Below, piece after piece: positions 1 through 9,093 of a DNA stretch of 13,837 nucleotides. The stretch is from NCBI GenBank assembly GCA_015490395.1, contig WFXX01000219.1, positions 1-13,837 on the forward strand. Direction: 5' to 3'. The stretch comes from Gammaproteobacteria bacterium (lineage in GTDB: Bacteria > Pseudomonadota > Gammaproteobacteria > DRLM01). A program made the translations under genes and the position numbers. Below the pieces are notes generated by a model that had not been told where the DNA came from, ran no database searches, and saw only the letters and a program-made list of their open reading frames with translations. Within the stretch, counting starts at the first letter, position 1. Each line of letters opens with the position of its first letter.

Positions 1-2097
1 ATGACGGCCTTGGGCGATATCGGCTTCCTCAGCTTCGCCACCGCGACGCTGGCCCATCTCTTTCTGGCTGTCATCCTGCTCACCAGCTGGCGGGGGCGCC
101 TGCAGGGGGCCCTGCTGGCGGCGGCGGTGTCCCTGACCGCCCTCTGGGCCGCGCTGGCCGCGGCCCTCCAGGCCGGGTTGCCCTCGGCCTGGGTGCCGGC
201 CGAAGGGTTGCTGGAGCTGGCCTCGCGGGGGCTGTGGCTGGCCTTCCTGCTGCGGCTGCTCAGCCCTCGGACGAGCCTGCTGCGGGGCCGCGTCCGCCAT
301 CTGGCCGTGGCCGCCCTGGTCACCGGCCTGGTGCAGGCCGCGCTCGTGGCCGCGCCGTGGGCGGGCCAGCCCGGCCTGGGCCGGCTGGAGGCGCTGGACC
401 TGCGCCTGCTGGGCTTCCTGCTCCTGGCGGTGATCGGTCTGGTAGCGGTGGAGCAGCTCTACCGCAACACCCCCCCCGAGCGGCGCTGGGGCATCAAGTT
501 CCTGTGCCTGGGCGTGGGCGGGCTGTTCGCCTACGACTTCTTCCTGTATGCTGACGCCCTGCTCTTCCAGCGCATCGATCCGCACCTCTGGGACGCCCGT
601 GGGCTGGTGGACGCCCTGGCCGCCCCCCTGCTGGCGGTGGCCGCGGCCCGCAACCCTCAGTGGTCCTTGGACGTCTTCGTCTCCCGCCGCATGGTCCTCC
701 ACGGGGTGGCCCTCACCGGGGCGGGGCTCTACCTGCTGGCCATGGCCGCCGCAGGAAGCTACATCCGGTACTGGGGGGGGAGCTGGGGGCGAGTCTTCCA
801 GGTGGCCTTCCTGGCCGGCGCGGCCCTGCTGCTGCTGGCCCTGCTGGGCTCGGGCAGCCTGCGGGCGCGGTTGCGGGTCTTCCTGGACAAGCATTTCTTC
901 AGCTACCGCTACGACTACCGCGAGGAGTGGCTGCGCCTGACCCGGGCCCTGGCGGCCGACGGGGATGGGCGCTCGCTGCCCGAGCGGGCCGTGGCGGCCC
1001 TGGCCGGGATCGTCGAGTGCGCCGCCGGGGCCCTCTGGCTGCGCGAGGGCGAGGAGGGCTTCGTGCCCCGGGCCTGGTGGAACGTGGCCCCCGTGGCGGG
1101 GGCCGTGGAGCCCGGGGACGGTCCGTTGGCGGCCTTCCTGGCCCGGCGGGGCTGGGTGGTGGACCTGCGTGACCTGGCCGCCCGGCCCCGCCGATACGGC
1201 GGCCTGGTGGTGCCGCCCTGGCTGGAGGCGGTGCCCGAGGCCTGGCTGGTGGTGCCCCTCTTCCACCGCGAGGTGCTGCTGGGCTTCGTGGTGCTGGCTC
1301 GCCCCCGCGCCCCCCGGGAGCTCAACTGGGAGGACTACGACCTGCTGCGCACCGCCGGCCGGCAGGTGGCCAGCCACCTGGCCCAGGAGCAGGCCTCCGA
1401 GGCCCTGGCCCAGGCCCGTCAGATGGAGGCCTTCGGCCGGCTCTCGGCCTTCGTGATGCACGACCTCAAGAACGTGGCCGCCCAGCTCCGGCTGGTGGTC
1501 TCCAATGCCGAGCGCCACCTGGGCAATCCGGCCTTCGTGGAGGATGCCATCAGGACCGTGAGCCATGCGGCCGACAAGATGGAGCGGCTGTTGGCCCAGC
1601 TGCGCGCGGGGCGAGAGGCGGCCCAGGAGACGCCGGTGCGGGTGGACCTGGAGGCGGTGCTGGCCCGGGTGGCCGAGCAGGCCCGCACGCGGCGGCCGGT
1701 GCCGGAGGTGGAGGTGCGCGACGGGGGCCTGCAGGTGCTGGCGCCTGCCGAGCGCCTGGCCGATGTGCTCGGGCATCTGGTGCAGAACGCCCAGGAGGCT
1801 ACCCCTCCCGATGGCCGCGTGACGCTGCGCCTGATGCGCGAGGGCCAGGAGGCCGTGATCGAGGTGGAGGACACCGGATGCGGCATGGACGAGGCCTTCG
1901 TGCGCGAGCGGCTCTTCAGGCCCTTCGACTCCACCAAGGGGCGTGAGGGCATGGGCATCGGCGCCTTCCAGGCCCGCAGCGTCGTCCAGGGCTGCGGCGG
2001 CCGGCTGGAGGTGCGCAGCCGTCCCGGCGAGGGCACCCTGTTCCGCATCCGCCTGCCCCTGGTCGGCTTCTCGGCCCGGCGGGCGGCGCAGGGGTGA
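1..2097 (+). CDS. prsK: XrtA/PEP-CTERM system membrane histidine kinase PrsK
   Basis: This 698-residue sensor kinase is the expected partner of the PrsR regulator encoded next. The first ~285 residues are about eight or nine hydrophobic helices (near 8-29, 35-58, 72-88, 100-119, 133-151, 165-188, 232-253, 264-284). A linker with FLDKHFFSYRYDYREEW (294-310) follows, then a GAF-like sensory region (about 325-460). The kinase core has phosphoacceptor His487 in FVMHDLKN, the N box around Asn596 (LVQNAQEA), the G1 box DTGCGM (624-629) and a glycine-rich G2 box GMGIGAF (650-656), so it looks catalytically intact. There is no HAMP or attached receiver domain. Length and architecture match the PrsK family as I know it. 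The ATG is base 1 of the window, so the ribosome site and promoter cannot be seen and an upstream start is not excluded. The stop lies 14 bases before the prsR ATG, implying co-transcription. The activating signal is unknown. Confidence 0.93.
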   Translation: MTALGDIGFLSFATATLAHLFLAVILLTSWRGRLQGALLAAAVSLTALWAALAAALQAGLPSAWVPAEGLLELASRGLWLAFLLRLLSPRTSLLRGRVRHLAVAALVTGLVQAALVAAPWAGQPGLGRLEALDLRLLGFLLLAVIGLVAVEQLYRNTPPERRWGIKFLCLGVGGLFAYDFFLYADALLFQRIDPHLWDARGLVDALAAPLLAVAAARNPQWSLDVFVSRRMVLHGVALTGAGLYLLAMAAAGSYIRYWGGSWGRVFQVAFLAGAALLLLALLGSGSLRARLRVFLDKHFFSYRYDYREEWLRLTRALAADGDGRSLPERAVAALAGIVECAAGALWLREGEEGFVPRAWWNVAPVAGAVEPGDGPLAAFLARRGWVVDLRDLAARPRRYGGLVVPPWLEAVPEAWLVVPLFHREVLLGFVVLARPRAPRELNWEDYDLLRTAGRQVASHLAQEQASEALAQARQMEAFGRLSAFVMHDLKNVAAQLRLVVSNAERHLGNPAFVEDAIRTVSHAADKMERLLAQLRAGREAAQETPVRVDLEAVLARVAEQARTRRPVPEVEVRDGGLQVLAPAERLADVLGHLVQNAQEATPPDGRVTLRLMREGQEAVIEVEDTGCGMDEAFVRERLFRPFDSTKGREGMGIGAFQARSVVQGCGGRLEVRSRPGEGTLFRIRLPLVGFSARRAAQG

Positions 2098-2098
2098 G

Positions 2099-2105
2099 AG
2101 GAGGG
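2099..2105 (+). promoter_or_regulatory. Ribosome binding site for prsR
   Basis: AGGAGGG lies six bases before the ATG at 2112, an ideal Shine-Dalgarno placement. It decides the prsR start in favour of that ATG over the in-frame GTG at 2094, which overlaps the prsK stop codon. Confidence 0.8.
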
Positions 2106-2111
2106 AGCAGC

Positions 2112-3470
2112 ATGGCCGAGAAGGCGCCGGCGCTGCTGGTGGTGGAGGATGACCCGGGGATCCAGAGCCAGCTCCGCTGGGGGCTGGACGAGTTCAACGT
2201 GGTGGTGGCCGGAGACCGGGAGCAGGCCCTGGCGGAGCTGCGCCGGCACGCCCCCCCGGTGGTGACCTTGGACCTGGGGCTGCCGCCGGACCCCAACGGG
2301 GCCTCCGAGGGGCTCCGGGCCCTGGGGGAGATCCTGGAGACCGCCCCCGAGACCAAGGTCATCGTGGTCTCGGGCAACGACGACCGGGCTAACGCGGTGC
2401 GGGCTGTAGGCCTGGGGGCCTACGACTTCTACCAGAAGCCCATCGACCTGGAGGTGCTGAAGCTCATCATCCAGCGGGCCTACCACGTCCACCGCTTGGA
2501 GCAGGAGAACCGGCGCCTGCAGGGCGAGAGCGGTTCTCCCTTCGAGGGTCTGGTGGCCTCGAGTCCCCAGATGCTGCGGGTCTGCCGCATGGTGGAGAAG
2601 GTGGCCCCCACCGAGGCCACCGTGCTGCTGCTGGGCGAGAGCGGCACTGGCAAGGAGGTTCTGGCACGGGCCCTGCATGCTCTCAGCCCCCGCGCCAAGG
2701 GGCCCTTTGTGGCCCTCAACTGCGCCGCCATCCCCGACACCCTCCTCGAGAGCGAGCTCTTCGGCTACGAGAAGGGGGCCTTCACCGGCGCGGCCCGCCA
2801 GACCAAGGGCAAGATCGAGTATGCCGACGGTGGCACGCTGTTCCTGGACGAGATCGGCGACCTGCCCCAGCCGCTGCAGGTCAAGCTGCTGCGCTTCCTC
2901 CAGGAGCGGGTCATCGAGCGCCTGGGGGGGCGGACCGCGATCCCCGTGGACGTGCGGGTGGTCTGCGCCACCAACCAGGACCTGGAGGCCCTCATGAGCG
3001 AGGGTCGCTTCCGGGAGGACCTCTACTACCGCATCAACGAGATCGCCATCCGCATCCCCCCCCTGCGCGAGCGCGAGGGGGACGCGGTGGTCCTGGCCCG
3101 GGCCTTCTTCCAGCGCTTCGCCGCGGGCCGCGGTGGCCGGCGCCTGCGCGGCTTCAGCCCCGAGGCCCTCGCGGCCATCGAGGCCTATGACTGGCCGGGC
3201 AACGTGCGCGAGCTCGAGAACAAGGTCAAGCGGGCGGTGATCATGGCCGATGGCCCCTTGGTGACCCCGGAGGACCTGGAGCTGCCCGAGGCCGGGGCGG
3301 GCCGCATGCCCGAGCTCAACCTCCGGACCGTCCGGGACAAGGCCGAGCGCGCAGCCCTGGAGCGGGCCCTGCGCCTGCACGAGGGCAATATCTCTCAGGC
3401 CGCCGAGGCCCTGGGGGTGAGCCGGCCCACCCTGTACGACCTGATGCGCAAGCACGGGCTGCGGCACTGA
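2112..3470 (+). CDS. prsR: PEP-CTERM-box response regulator, sigma-54 activator PrsR
   Basis: A 452-residue NtrC/AtoC-type transcription activator, expected to be phosphorylated by PrsK and to drive RpoN-dependent promoters of PEP-CTERM genes. The receiver domain (about 7-125) has acidic pocket residues 12-14, likely phosphoacceptor Asp54 (VTLDLGLP), Ser87 and Lys109. The AAA+ domain (about 145-380) has Walker A GESGTGKE (175-182), the sigma-54-contacting GAFTGA loop (222-227) and Walker B LFLDE (243-247). The C-terminal Fis-type helix-turn-helix is about 424-450 (NISQAAEALGVSRPTLYDLM). Every motif needed for sigma-54 activation is present. The ATG at 2112 was chosen for its strong ribosome site. 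Placement directly after prsK and before prsT-type genes identifies it as PrsR rather than a generic AtoC. A sigma-54 promoter in front of the PEP-CTERM gene at 11301-12344 is a candidate target. Confidence 0.94.
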   Translation: MAEKAPALLVVEDDPGIQSQLRWGLDEFNVVVAGDREQALAELRRHAPPVVTLDLGLPPDPNGASEGLRALGEILETAPETKVIVVSGNDDRANAVRAVGLGAYDFYQKPIDLEVLKLIIQRAYHVHRLEQENRRLQGESGSPFEGLVASSPQMLRVCRMVEKVAPTEATVLLLGESGTGKEVLARALHALSPRAKGPFVALNCAAIPDTLLESELFGYEKGAFTGAARQTKGKIEYADGGTLFLDEIGDLPQPLQVKLLRFLQERVIERLGGRTAIPVDVRVVCATNQDLEALMSEGRFREDLYYRINEIAIRIPPLREREGDAVVLARAFFQRFAAGRGGRRLRGFSPEALAAIEAYDWPGNVRELENKVKRAVIMADGPLVTPEDLELPEAGAGRMPELNLRTVRDKAERAALERALRLHEGNISQAAEALGVSRPTLYDLMRKHGLRH

Positions 3471-3513
3471 GCCGGGTCCGGAAACCGAGGACCACAGCAA
3501 GGAGCATCGTCGC

Positions 3514-6297
3514 ATGGCAGGCAAGGCGCACTCGCGCGTCCCGGGCCCGGTCGCGGCCTGGCTGGGCGCGCTGCTCTTTGGGCTGGCCACGGCGGCCGGC
3601 GCCGCCTCCTACCTGGAGGAGGCACGCTCCTACCTGGAGCAGGGGCGGCTGCGGGCCGCGGTCATCCAGCTCAAGAACGCCCTGCAGGAGAATCCGCGCT
3701 CGGCCGAGGCCCGGTTGCTCCTGGCCCAGGCCTACCTGGCCCAGGGCCAGGTGGAGGCCGCCCGCCTGGAGGCCCGCAAGGCCCGCGAGCTGGGGGCCGA
3801 CCCGGCGGAGGTGGCCCTCTTGCTGGGCCGCGCTGCCCTCCTGGCCGGCCAGCCCGCCGAGGTGGAGGAGGCGGTCCGGCAGGTAGGCGGGGGGGCTTCG
3901 GCTGAGCAGCGCGCCCGCGCCCTGGCCCTTCAGGGCGAGGCCCGCCTGGCCCAGGGGCGCCTGGAGGAGGCCGCTGAGGCCTTTCGCGAGGCCCTGGCGC
4001 TGAGCCCCGGCCTCCTGGAGGCCCAGCTCGGGCAGGTGCGCCTGGCCCTGCGCCGCCAGAGGGCCGAGGAGGCTCGGCGGCTGCTCCGCCCGCTCCTGGC
4101 TCGGCATCCCCGCTCCCTGGAGGCCTGGCTCCTCCAGGGGGACCTGGAGCGCCTGGCGGGCCGGCTGGACGCGGCCCGGGAGGCCTTCGCCGAGGCCGCC
4201 GCCCTGGCCCCCGAGGACCCGCGCCCCGTCCTGGGGATGGTCCTGGCCGGCCTGAACGACCCGCAGGCCGCCCGCAAGGATCTGGAGCGCCTGCGTCAGC
4301 TGGCCCCCGGCTCCCCTCTGGCCGACTACCTGGACGGCCTGCTGGCCTTCCGGGAGGGCAAGGCCGAGGCCGCCCGCGAGGCCCTGCAGCGGGTCCTGAG
4401 CAGGATCCCCGAGCACCCGCCCAGTCTCCTCCTGCTGGGGGCGGTGGACTACGCCCTGGGCCACCTGGAGGAGGGCGCCGACGCCCTGGAGCGCTTCCTG
4501 CGCGCCAAGCCCGAGCACCTGCCCGCCCGCAAGCTGGCCGCTGCCCTCTACCTGCGCCAGCGCCGGCCCCAGCGGGCTGTGGAGGTCCTGGACGTGGTGG
4601 CCGAGGAGGAGGGTGCCCGGGATGCCCAGGTGCAGGCCCTCCTGGGCAGCGCCTACCTGCAGCTCCGGCGCCCCGACCAGGCCCTGGACCACCTCAAGCG
4701 CGCCGCCGAGCTGGCCCCCGAGGCGGCCGCTGCCCGCACCCAGCTCGCCCTGGGCTATCTGGCCGCAGGGCGCCCCGAGCAGGCCGTGGGCGAGCTCGAG
4801 TCCGCCGTGGACCTGGGCGACCTGGTCCAGGCCGACGTCCTGCTGGTCCTGACCCGCATGCAGCAGGGCCAGTGGGAGAAGGCCCGCGAGGCCGCCGAGC
4901 GCCTGGTGACCCGGCATCCCGACAGCCCCATGGCCCTCAACCTGCTGGGCGCCGTGCACCTCGGCCGGGGCGATGCCGAGGCGGCCCGGGAGGCCTTCCG
5001 GAAGGCCCTGGAGAAGGATCCGGCCTTCACCGCCGCCCGGGTCAACCTCGGCCGTCTGGCCGAGCGTGAGGGCCGCCCGGAGGAGGCCCGCCGCCTGTAC
5101 CAGGAGGCCCTGCGTCACCGGCCTAAGGCCCTCCCCGCCCTCATGGCCCTCGCCGCCCTGGCCGAGCGCCAGGGCCGGCGGGAGGAGGCCGTGCGCTGGC
5201 TCCGCCAGGCCCAGGAGGCCGAGCCCAAGGCCGTGGCCCCAGGGCTGGCCCTGATGCGCCTGGAGCTGGCCCAGGGCGATGCCCTGGAGGCCGTGGGCAT
5301 CGGCCGCCGCCTGGCCGAGGCCCATCCCCGCAGCGTCCCCGTCCTCCGTGCCCTGGCCGATGCCCAGCTCGCCGCGGGGCAGGCGGAAGGGGCCGTGGCC
5401 ACCTACCGAAAGCTGGTGGAGCTGGACGCCTCCGTCGAGCACCGCCGGCTCCTGGCCGCTGCCTTGGCCGCGGCGGGGCAGGCCCGGGAGGCCGAGCAGG
5501 TCCTGCGTCAGGCCCTGAAGGAGCAGCCCGGCGACGTGGCCGCCATGGCCCAGCTCGCGGGCCTCCTGGCCGAGGCCAGGCGCTACGACGAAGCCCTGGA
5601 GCTGGCCGGGCGCATCCGCCGGCGCGACCCCGACAGCGCCCTGGGCCATGCCCTGGAGGGGGACGTCCGCGCCCGCCAGGGCCGGCACCTCGAGGCCGCC
5701 AGGGCCTATGCCCGGGCCTATGCCAAGGAGCCCTCCGGCCGCGTGGCCGTGGCACGCTACCAGGCCGCCGCCCGGGCCGGGCGTCCCGAGGAGGGGCTGG
5801 AGACCCTGGCCGACTGGGTGCGCCGCAACCCCCAAGACTTCGGCGCCCTCCTGGTGCTGGCTTCCGCCTATCAGGGTCTGGGTCGTCTGGACGAGGCCGC
5901 CCGGCTCTACGAGCAGGCCCTGCGGCTGCGGCCCGACCACTTCATCGCCCTCAACAACCTGGCCTGGATCTACGGCGAGCGGGGTGACCCCCGGGCCGTG
6001 GAGCTGGCCGAACGCGCCTACAAGGCCCGCCCCCAGGAGCCTGCCGTGGCCGACACCCTGGGCTGGATCCTGGTCCGCCAAGGCGATGCCGCCCGGGGCG
6101 TGACCCTCCTCCAGGAGGCCGCCGTGCGCGCCCCCCACATGCCCGAGATTCGCTATCACCTGGCCGTGGGCCTGGCCCGGCTCGGCCGCGAGGAGGAGGC
6201 CCGCCGCGAGCTGCGGCGCCTGCTGCGCGACCACGAGTCCTTCAGCGGCCGCGAGGAGGCTCAAGCCTTCCTGGAGCGACTGGAGTCCGGCTCGTGA
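3514..6297 (+). CDS. prsT: PrsT-like TPR protein with non-lipoprotein signal peptide (first copy)
   Basis: A 927-residue protein made almost entirely of tandem 34-residue tetratricopeptide repeats, roughly two dozen units. Such scaffolds bind other proteins; PrsT proteins belong to XrtA/PEP-CTERM systems but their biochemical role is not established. The N-terminus is a Sec-type signal: basic start, hydrophobic run about 13-28, and a likely signal peptidase I site after AGA (28-30). I find no cysteine anywhere in the protein, so it cannot be a lipoprotein, unlike the PrsT family norm and unlike the next gene. Landmarks shared with that gene are LKNAL (53-57 here) and LNNLAW (813-818). AAGGAG at 3499-3504 sits nine bases before the ATG. 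The stop TGA overlaps the GTG start of the next gene, so the two are translationally coupled. Assignment to the PrsT family is good; calling it PrsT rather than a divergent paralogue is less certain. Confidence 0.85.
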   Translation: MAGKAHSRVPGPVAAWLGALLFGLATAAGAASYLEEARSYLEQGRLRAAVIQLKNALQENPRSAEARLLLAQAYLAQGQVEAARLEARKARELGADPAEVALLLGRAALLAGQPAEVEEAVRQVGGGASAEQRARALALQGEARLAQGRLEEAAEAFREALALSPGLLEAQLGQVRLALRRQRAEEARRLLRPLLARHPRSLEAWLLQGDLERLAGRLDAAREAFAEAAALAPEDPRPVLGMVLAGLNDPQAARKDLERLRQLAPGSPLADYLDGLLAFREGKAEAAREALQRVLSRIPEHPPSLLLLGAVDYALGHLEEGADALERFLRAKPEHLPARKLAAALYLRQRRPQRAVEVLDVVAEEEGARDAQVQALLGSAYLQLRRPDQALDHLKRAAELAPEAAAARTQLALGYLAAGRPEQAVGELESAVDLGDLVQADVLLVLTRMQQGQWEKAREAAERLVTRHPDSPMALNLLGAVHLGRGDAEAAREAFRKALEKDPAFTAARVNLGRLAEREGRPEEARRLYQEALRHRPKALPALMALAALAERQGRREEAVRWLRQAQEAEPKAVAPGLALMRLELAQGDALEAVGIGRRLAEAHPRSVPVLRALADAQLAAGQAEGAVATYRKLVELDASVEHRRLLAAALAAAGQAREAEQVLRQALKEQPGDVAAMAQLAGLLAEARRYDEALELAGRIRRRDPDSALGHALEGDVRARQGRHLEAARAYARAYAKEPSGRVAVARYQAAARAGRPEEGLETLADWVRRNPQDFGALLVLASAYQGLGRLDEAARLYEQALRLRPDHFIALNNLAWIYGERGDPRAVELAERAYKARPQEPAVADTLGWILVRQGDAARGVTLLQEAAVRAPHMPEIRYHLAVGLARLGREEEARRELRRLLRDHESFSGREEAQAFLERLESGS

Positions 6298-9077
6298 GGA
6301 GGCTGTCGCTTCTCGTGCTCCTTCCCCTGGTCCTCGGGGTGGGGGGCTGCGACCGCGCCCGCGAGCCTTCGCCGGCCGAGTACGTGGAGCGGGCCAAGGC
6401 CTACGTGGACGAGGGCAAGTATCGGGAAGCGGCCATCGAGCTCAAGAACGCCCTGCGCGGCGCGCCGGACAACGCCGAGGCACGCTGGCTGCTGGGGCGC
6501 CTCTACCTCGAGGTCAACGACGGGGCCTCCGCGGAGAAGGAGCTGCTGCGTGCCCGGGAGCTGGGGGTGAGCCCTGAGGCGGTGGCCTTGCCGCTGGCCC
6601 GGGCCTACCTGCTGCAGGGACGCGCGGAGGAGGCGTTGGAGGCCCTCAACCTGGCCAGACCTAGGAATGCGGCGATGCGGGCGAGGGCCGCTGCCTTGAA
6701 GGTGGAGGCCCTCACGGCCCTCGGGCGGTTCGACCAGGCGGAAGAGGTCCTGGAGGCCGCCTCCAGAGGCTCGTCGGATAACGCCGAGCTGCTTTTGGCT
6801 GCAGCCCGCCTCGCTCGTGCCCGGGGCGATCGTGACACGGCCGAGGACCAGGCCCGCCGGGCCGTCCAGGCCGATCCCGGGCTGGGGCCGGGCTGGTTGC
6901 TGCTCGGTGATCTGCTGGTCGAGGCCCGGCGCTTCCGGGAGGCCGTGGAGGCCTACGACCGGGCCCTGGAGCACAGCTTCGACGACCGGATCATCCTGCT
7001 GCGGCGTGCTCACGCACGCCTGATGCTGGGAGATGCCGAGGGGGCCCGGGCTGACTACCAGCAGGTGGCGCGGTGGCTGCCCAAGCACGCGGAGACGGCC
7101 TATCTCAAGGGGCTGCTGGCCCTGCACGACAGGGACTACCGCGAGGCCCAGTCCGCCTTCGAGCAGACCCTGAAGCGCGACCCCAAGCACTGGCGCGCCC
7201 TCTTCTATCTGGGGATGGCGCAGCTCGCCCAGGGGCAGCTCGCCTCGGCGGAGAGCAGCCTGGGGCGCTTCGTGGCCGCCGAGCCCCGCACCATCCCCGG
7301 CCGGCGGCTGCTCGCCCTGGTGCAGATCCGCCAGGGCCGCCTCCAGGAGGCCGTGGACACCCTGCAGCCCCTGGTGGAGCACGTCCCCGACGACGTGGAC
7401 GCCCTGCGGCTGATGGCCTACGCCAAGCTCCGCCTCGGGCGGGCCGACGAGGCGGTGGCCTTGCTGCGGAAGGCGGTGGACCTGGAGCCCCGGTCGGGGG
7501 CGGTGCGGGCCCAGCTGGGCGTCAGCCTGCTGGCCGCGGGGCGGGTGGAGCCGGGCCTGGAGGAGCTGGCGCGGGCTGGGCGGGACGACCCGGGCTTCCG
7601 CAGCGCCGGAGTCCTGCTGGTCATGGCGGCCCTCCAGGCGGGCCGTCCGGAGGAGGCCCTGAAGGCGGCCGAGGAGCTGACGGCCCGTCGTCCGGAGGCA
7701 GCCGAATCCCACAACATGCTCGGCGTGGCACAGCTGGCCTTGGGCCGGGAGGCGGAGGCCGAGGCCGCCTTCCGAAAGGCCCTGGAGCTGGAGCCTGGCG
7801 ATCCTGATGCCAGCCACCACCTGGCCCAGCTCCTCGTGGCCCGGGGCGATGTGGCCGGGGCCAGGGCCCTCTACGCGGCGGCCCTGGCACGTCACCCCCG
7901 TCACCTGCGGCTCCTGATGCGGGCCGCTGCGCTGGAGGCGGCGGCGGGGCGCGTCGACGAGGCCGAGCGGCTGCTGGCGCGGGCCGTGCAGGCGCGCCCC
8001 GAGGCCCTGGCGCCGCGGCTGGAGCTGGCCCGTCTCCGCCTGGCCGGCGGCCGAGCCTCGGAGGCCTTGAGCGTCCTGCTGGAGGCCGAGGGCATCGACG
8101 CCGGGCACCCCCTGCTCCTGCTGCTCAAGGGCGAGGCCCAGCTCGCCATCGGGGAGGCGGAGAACGCCGTCGCCACCTTGAGGGCCCTCGTCGAGCGCCG
8201 GCCGCGCTCGGCCCAGGCCCGTTACCTGCTGGCCAAGGCCCTCTCGGAGGCCGGGCGGGCCGAGGAGAGCCTCGCCGAGCTGGACCGGGCCCTGGAGCTG
8301 GATCCCCGCAATCCCTGGGTGCGCCTCGCCAAGATGCGGGCTCTCGCCCTGCAGGGGCGCCTGGACGAGGCCGGCCGGATCATGGAGGCCCTGCTCCGAG
8401 AGTACCCCGAGGACCCGGAGGTCCTGGCGCAGCAGGGCTGGCTGGCCATGCGGCGGGGCCGGCCCGAGGAGGCGGCGCAGGTGCTGGCCAGCGTCATGGA
8501 GCGGCGCGCCACACCGGCCTTGGTGGCGGCGCTCGGCGCCTCCCTCCTGGAGGCCGGTCGCGAGGAGGAGGCCCGCCGCACGCTGGAGGCCTGGCTCCGG
8601 GATCACCCGAACGACGGCCTGGTCTGGTTCCACCTGGCCAACCTAGAGCTGCGGGCCGGCCGGGAGGACGCGGCCCGGGAGGCCTTCGAGGAGGTCGTCC
8701 GCCTCCAGCCGCGCAACGTCATCGCCCTCAACAATCTGGCGTGGCTCCTCCGGGAGCGGGATCCGGAGCGGGCGCTCGTGCTGGCGCGCCGGGCGGCGGA
8801 GCTGGCCCCGGGCGAGCCGGCCGTCCTGGATACCCTGGGGATGCTCCAGCTTGCGGTAGGGCGGGCGGAGGAGGCCGCCGCCACCCTGGAGCGCGCCCGC
8901 CGGGCCGCGCCCCGCGAGCCGACGCTGGCCTATCACCACGCCCGGGCCCTGGCGGCGGCGGGCCGGGTGGAGGAAGCCCGGCGGCTCCTCGCCGAGACCC
9001 TGGAGGCGGGCGGCGAGTTCCCGGAGCGCGAGGCCGCCCGCCGCCTCCTGGAAGGCTTGCGGCGCGGGGGTTCCTGA
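6294..9077 (+). CDS. prsT: XrtA/PEP-CTERM system TPR-repeat lipoprotein PrsT (second copy)
   Basis: A 927-residue TPR-repeat protein with a lipoprotein signal: Arg2-Arg3, a hydrophobic run 4-17, and lipobox VGGC with Cys19, which is the only cysteine in the protein. This is the canonical form of the family, described as a PEP-CTERM system TPR-repeat lipoprotein. Residue 20, right after the lipidated cysteine, is Asp; in E. coli Asp at +2 retains lipoproteins in the inner membrane. Length equals that of the preceding paralogue, and LKNAL (50-54) and LNNLAW (812-817) lie within three residues of its positions, so the pair are full-length duplicates. The GTG start overlaps the upstream stop as GTGA, with GGAG at 6282-6285 eight bases earlier. 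A later in-frame GTG at 6315 would remove the basic n-region and is less likely. The glycosyltransferase starts 16 bases downstream. Confidence 0.9.
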   Translation: MRRLSLLVLLPLVLGVGGCDRAREPSPAEYVERAKAYVDEGKYREAAIELKNALRGAPDNAEARWLLGRLYLEVNDGASAEKELLRARELGVSPEAVALPLARAYLLQGRAEEALEALNLARPRNAAMRARAAALKVEALTALGRFDQAEEVLEAASRGSSDNAELLLAAARLARARGDRDTAEDQARRAVQADPGLGPGWLLLGDLLVEARRFREAVEAYDRALEHSFDDRIILLRRAHARLMLGDAEGARADYQQVARWLPKHAETAYLKGLLALHDRDYREAQSAFEQTLKRDPKHWRALFYLGMAQLAQGQLASAESSLGRFVAAEPRTIPGRRLLALVQIRQGRLQEAVDTLQPLVEHVPDDVDALRLMAYAKLRLGRADEAVALLRKAVDLEPRSGAVRAQLGVSLLAAGRVEPGLEELARAGRDDPGFRSAGVLLVMAALQAGRPEEALKAAEELTARRPEAAESHNMLGVAQLALGREAEAEAAFRKALELEPGDPDASHHLAQLLVARGDVAGARALYAAALARHPRHLRLLMRAAALEAAAGRVDEAERLLARAVQARPEALAPRLELARLRLAGGRASEALSVLLEAEGIDAGHPLLLLLKGEAQLAIGEAENAVATLRALVERRPRSAQARYLLAKALSEAGRAEESLAELDRALELDPRNPWVRLAKMRALALQGRLDEAGRIMEALLREYPEDPEVLAQQGWLAMRRGRPEEAAQVLASVMERRATPALVAALGASLLEAGREEEARRTLEAWLRDHPNDGLVWFHLANLELRAGREDAAREAFEEVVRLQPRNVIALNNLAWLLRERDPERALVLARRAAELAPGEPAVLDTLGMLQLAVGRAEEAAATLERARRAAPREPTLAYHHARALAAAGRVEEARRLLAETLEAGGEFPEREAARRLLEGLRRGGS

Positions 9078-9093
9078 GGCGGGCTCGGGCGCC

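Noticed and set aside
2094..2111. GTG start for prsR overlapping the prsK stop
   Set aside because: The ATG at 2112 has an ideal ribosome site that lies downstream of this GTG, and the extra six residues precede the normal receiver-domain start.
2662..2677. TGGCACGGGCCCTGCA inside prsR, matching a -24/-12 promoter with correct spacing
   Set aside because: It falls in codons for LARALHA next to Walker A, a conserved protein segment of sigma-54 activators, so the match is best explained by codon choice in GC-rich DNA. No operator-like repeat or nearby gene start supports it.
1419..3590. A 723-codon minus-strand open frame opposite prsK and prsR
   Set aside because: The plus strand encodes complete kinase and sigma-54-activator motifs here; the antisense product has biased composition and no motif.
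3316..6264. A 982-codon open frame on the minus strand covering nearly all of the first prsT gene
   Set aside because: Its translation is a Gly/Leu/Gln-rich low-complexity sequence mirroring the Ala/Leu/Glu-rich TPR codons. High GC and repeat periodicity remove stops from the opposite strand. The plus strand has clear TPR motifs, a signal peptide and operon spacing.
6261..8633. A 790-codon open frame on the minus strand opposite the second prsT gene
   Set aside because: Same cause as above: the antisense of GC-rich TPR repeats, with no recognisable domain and no ribosome site.
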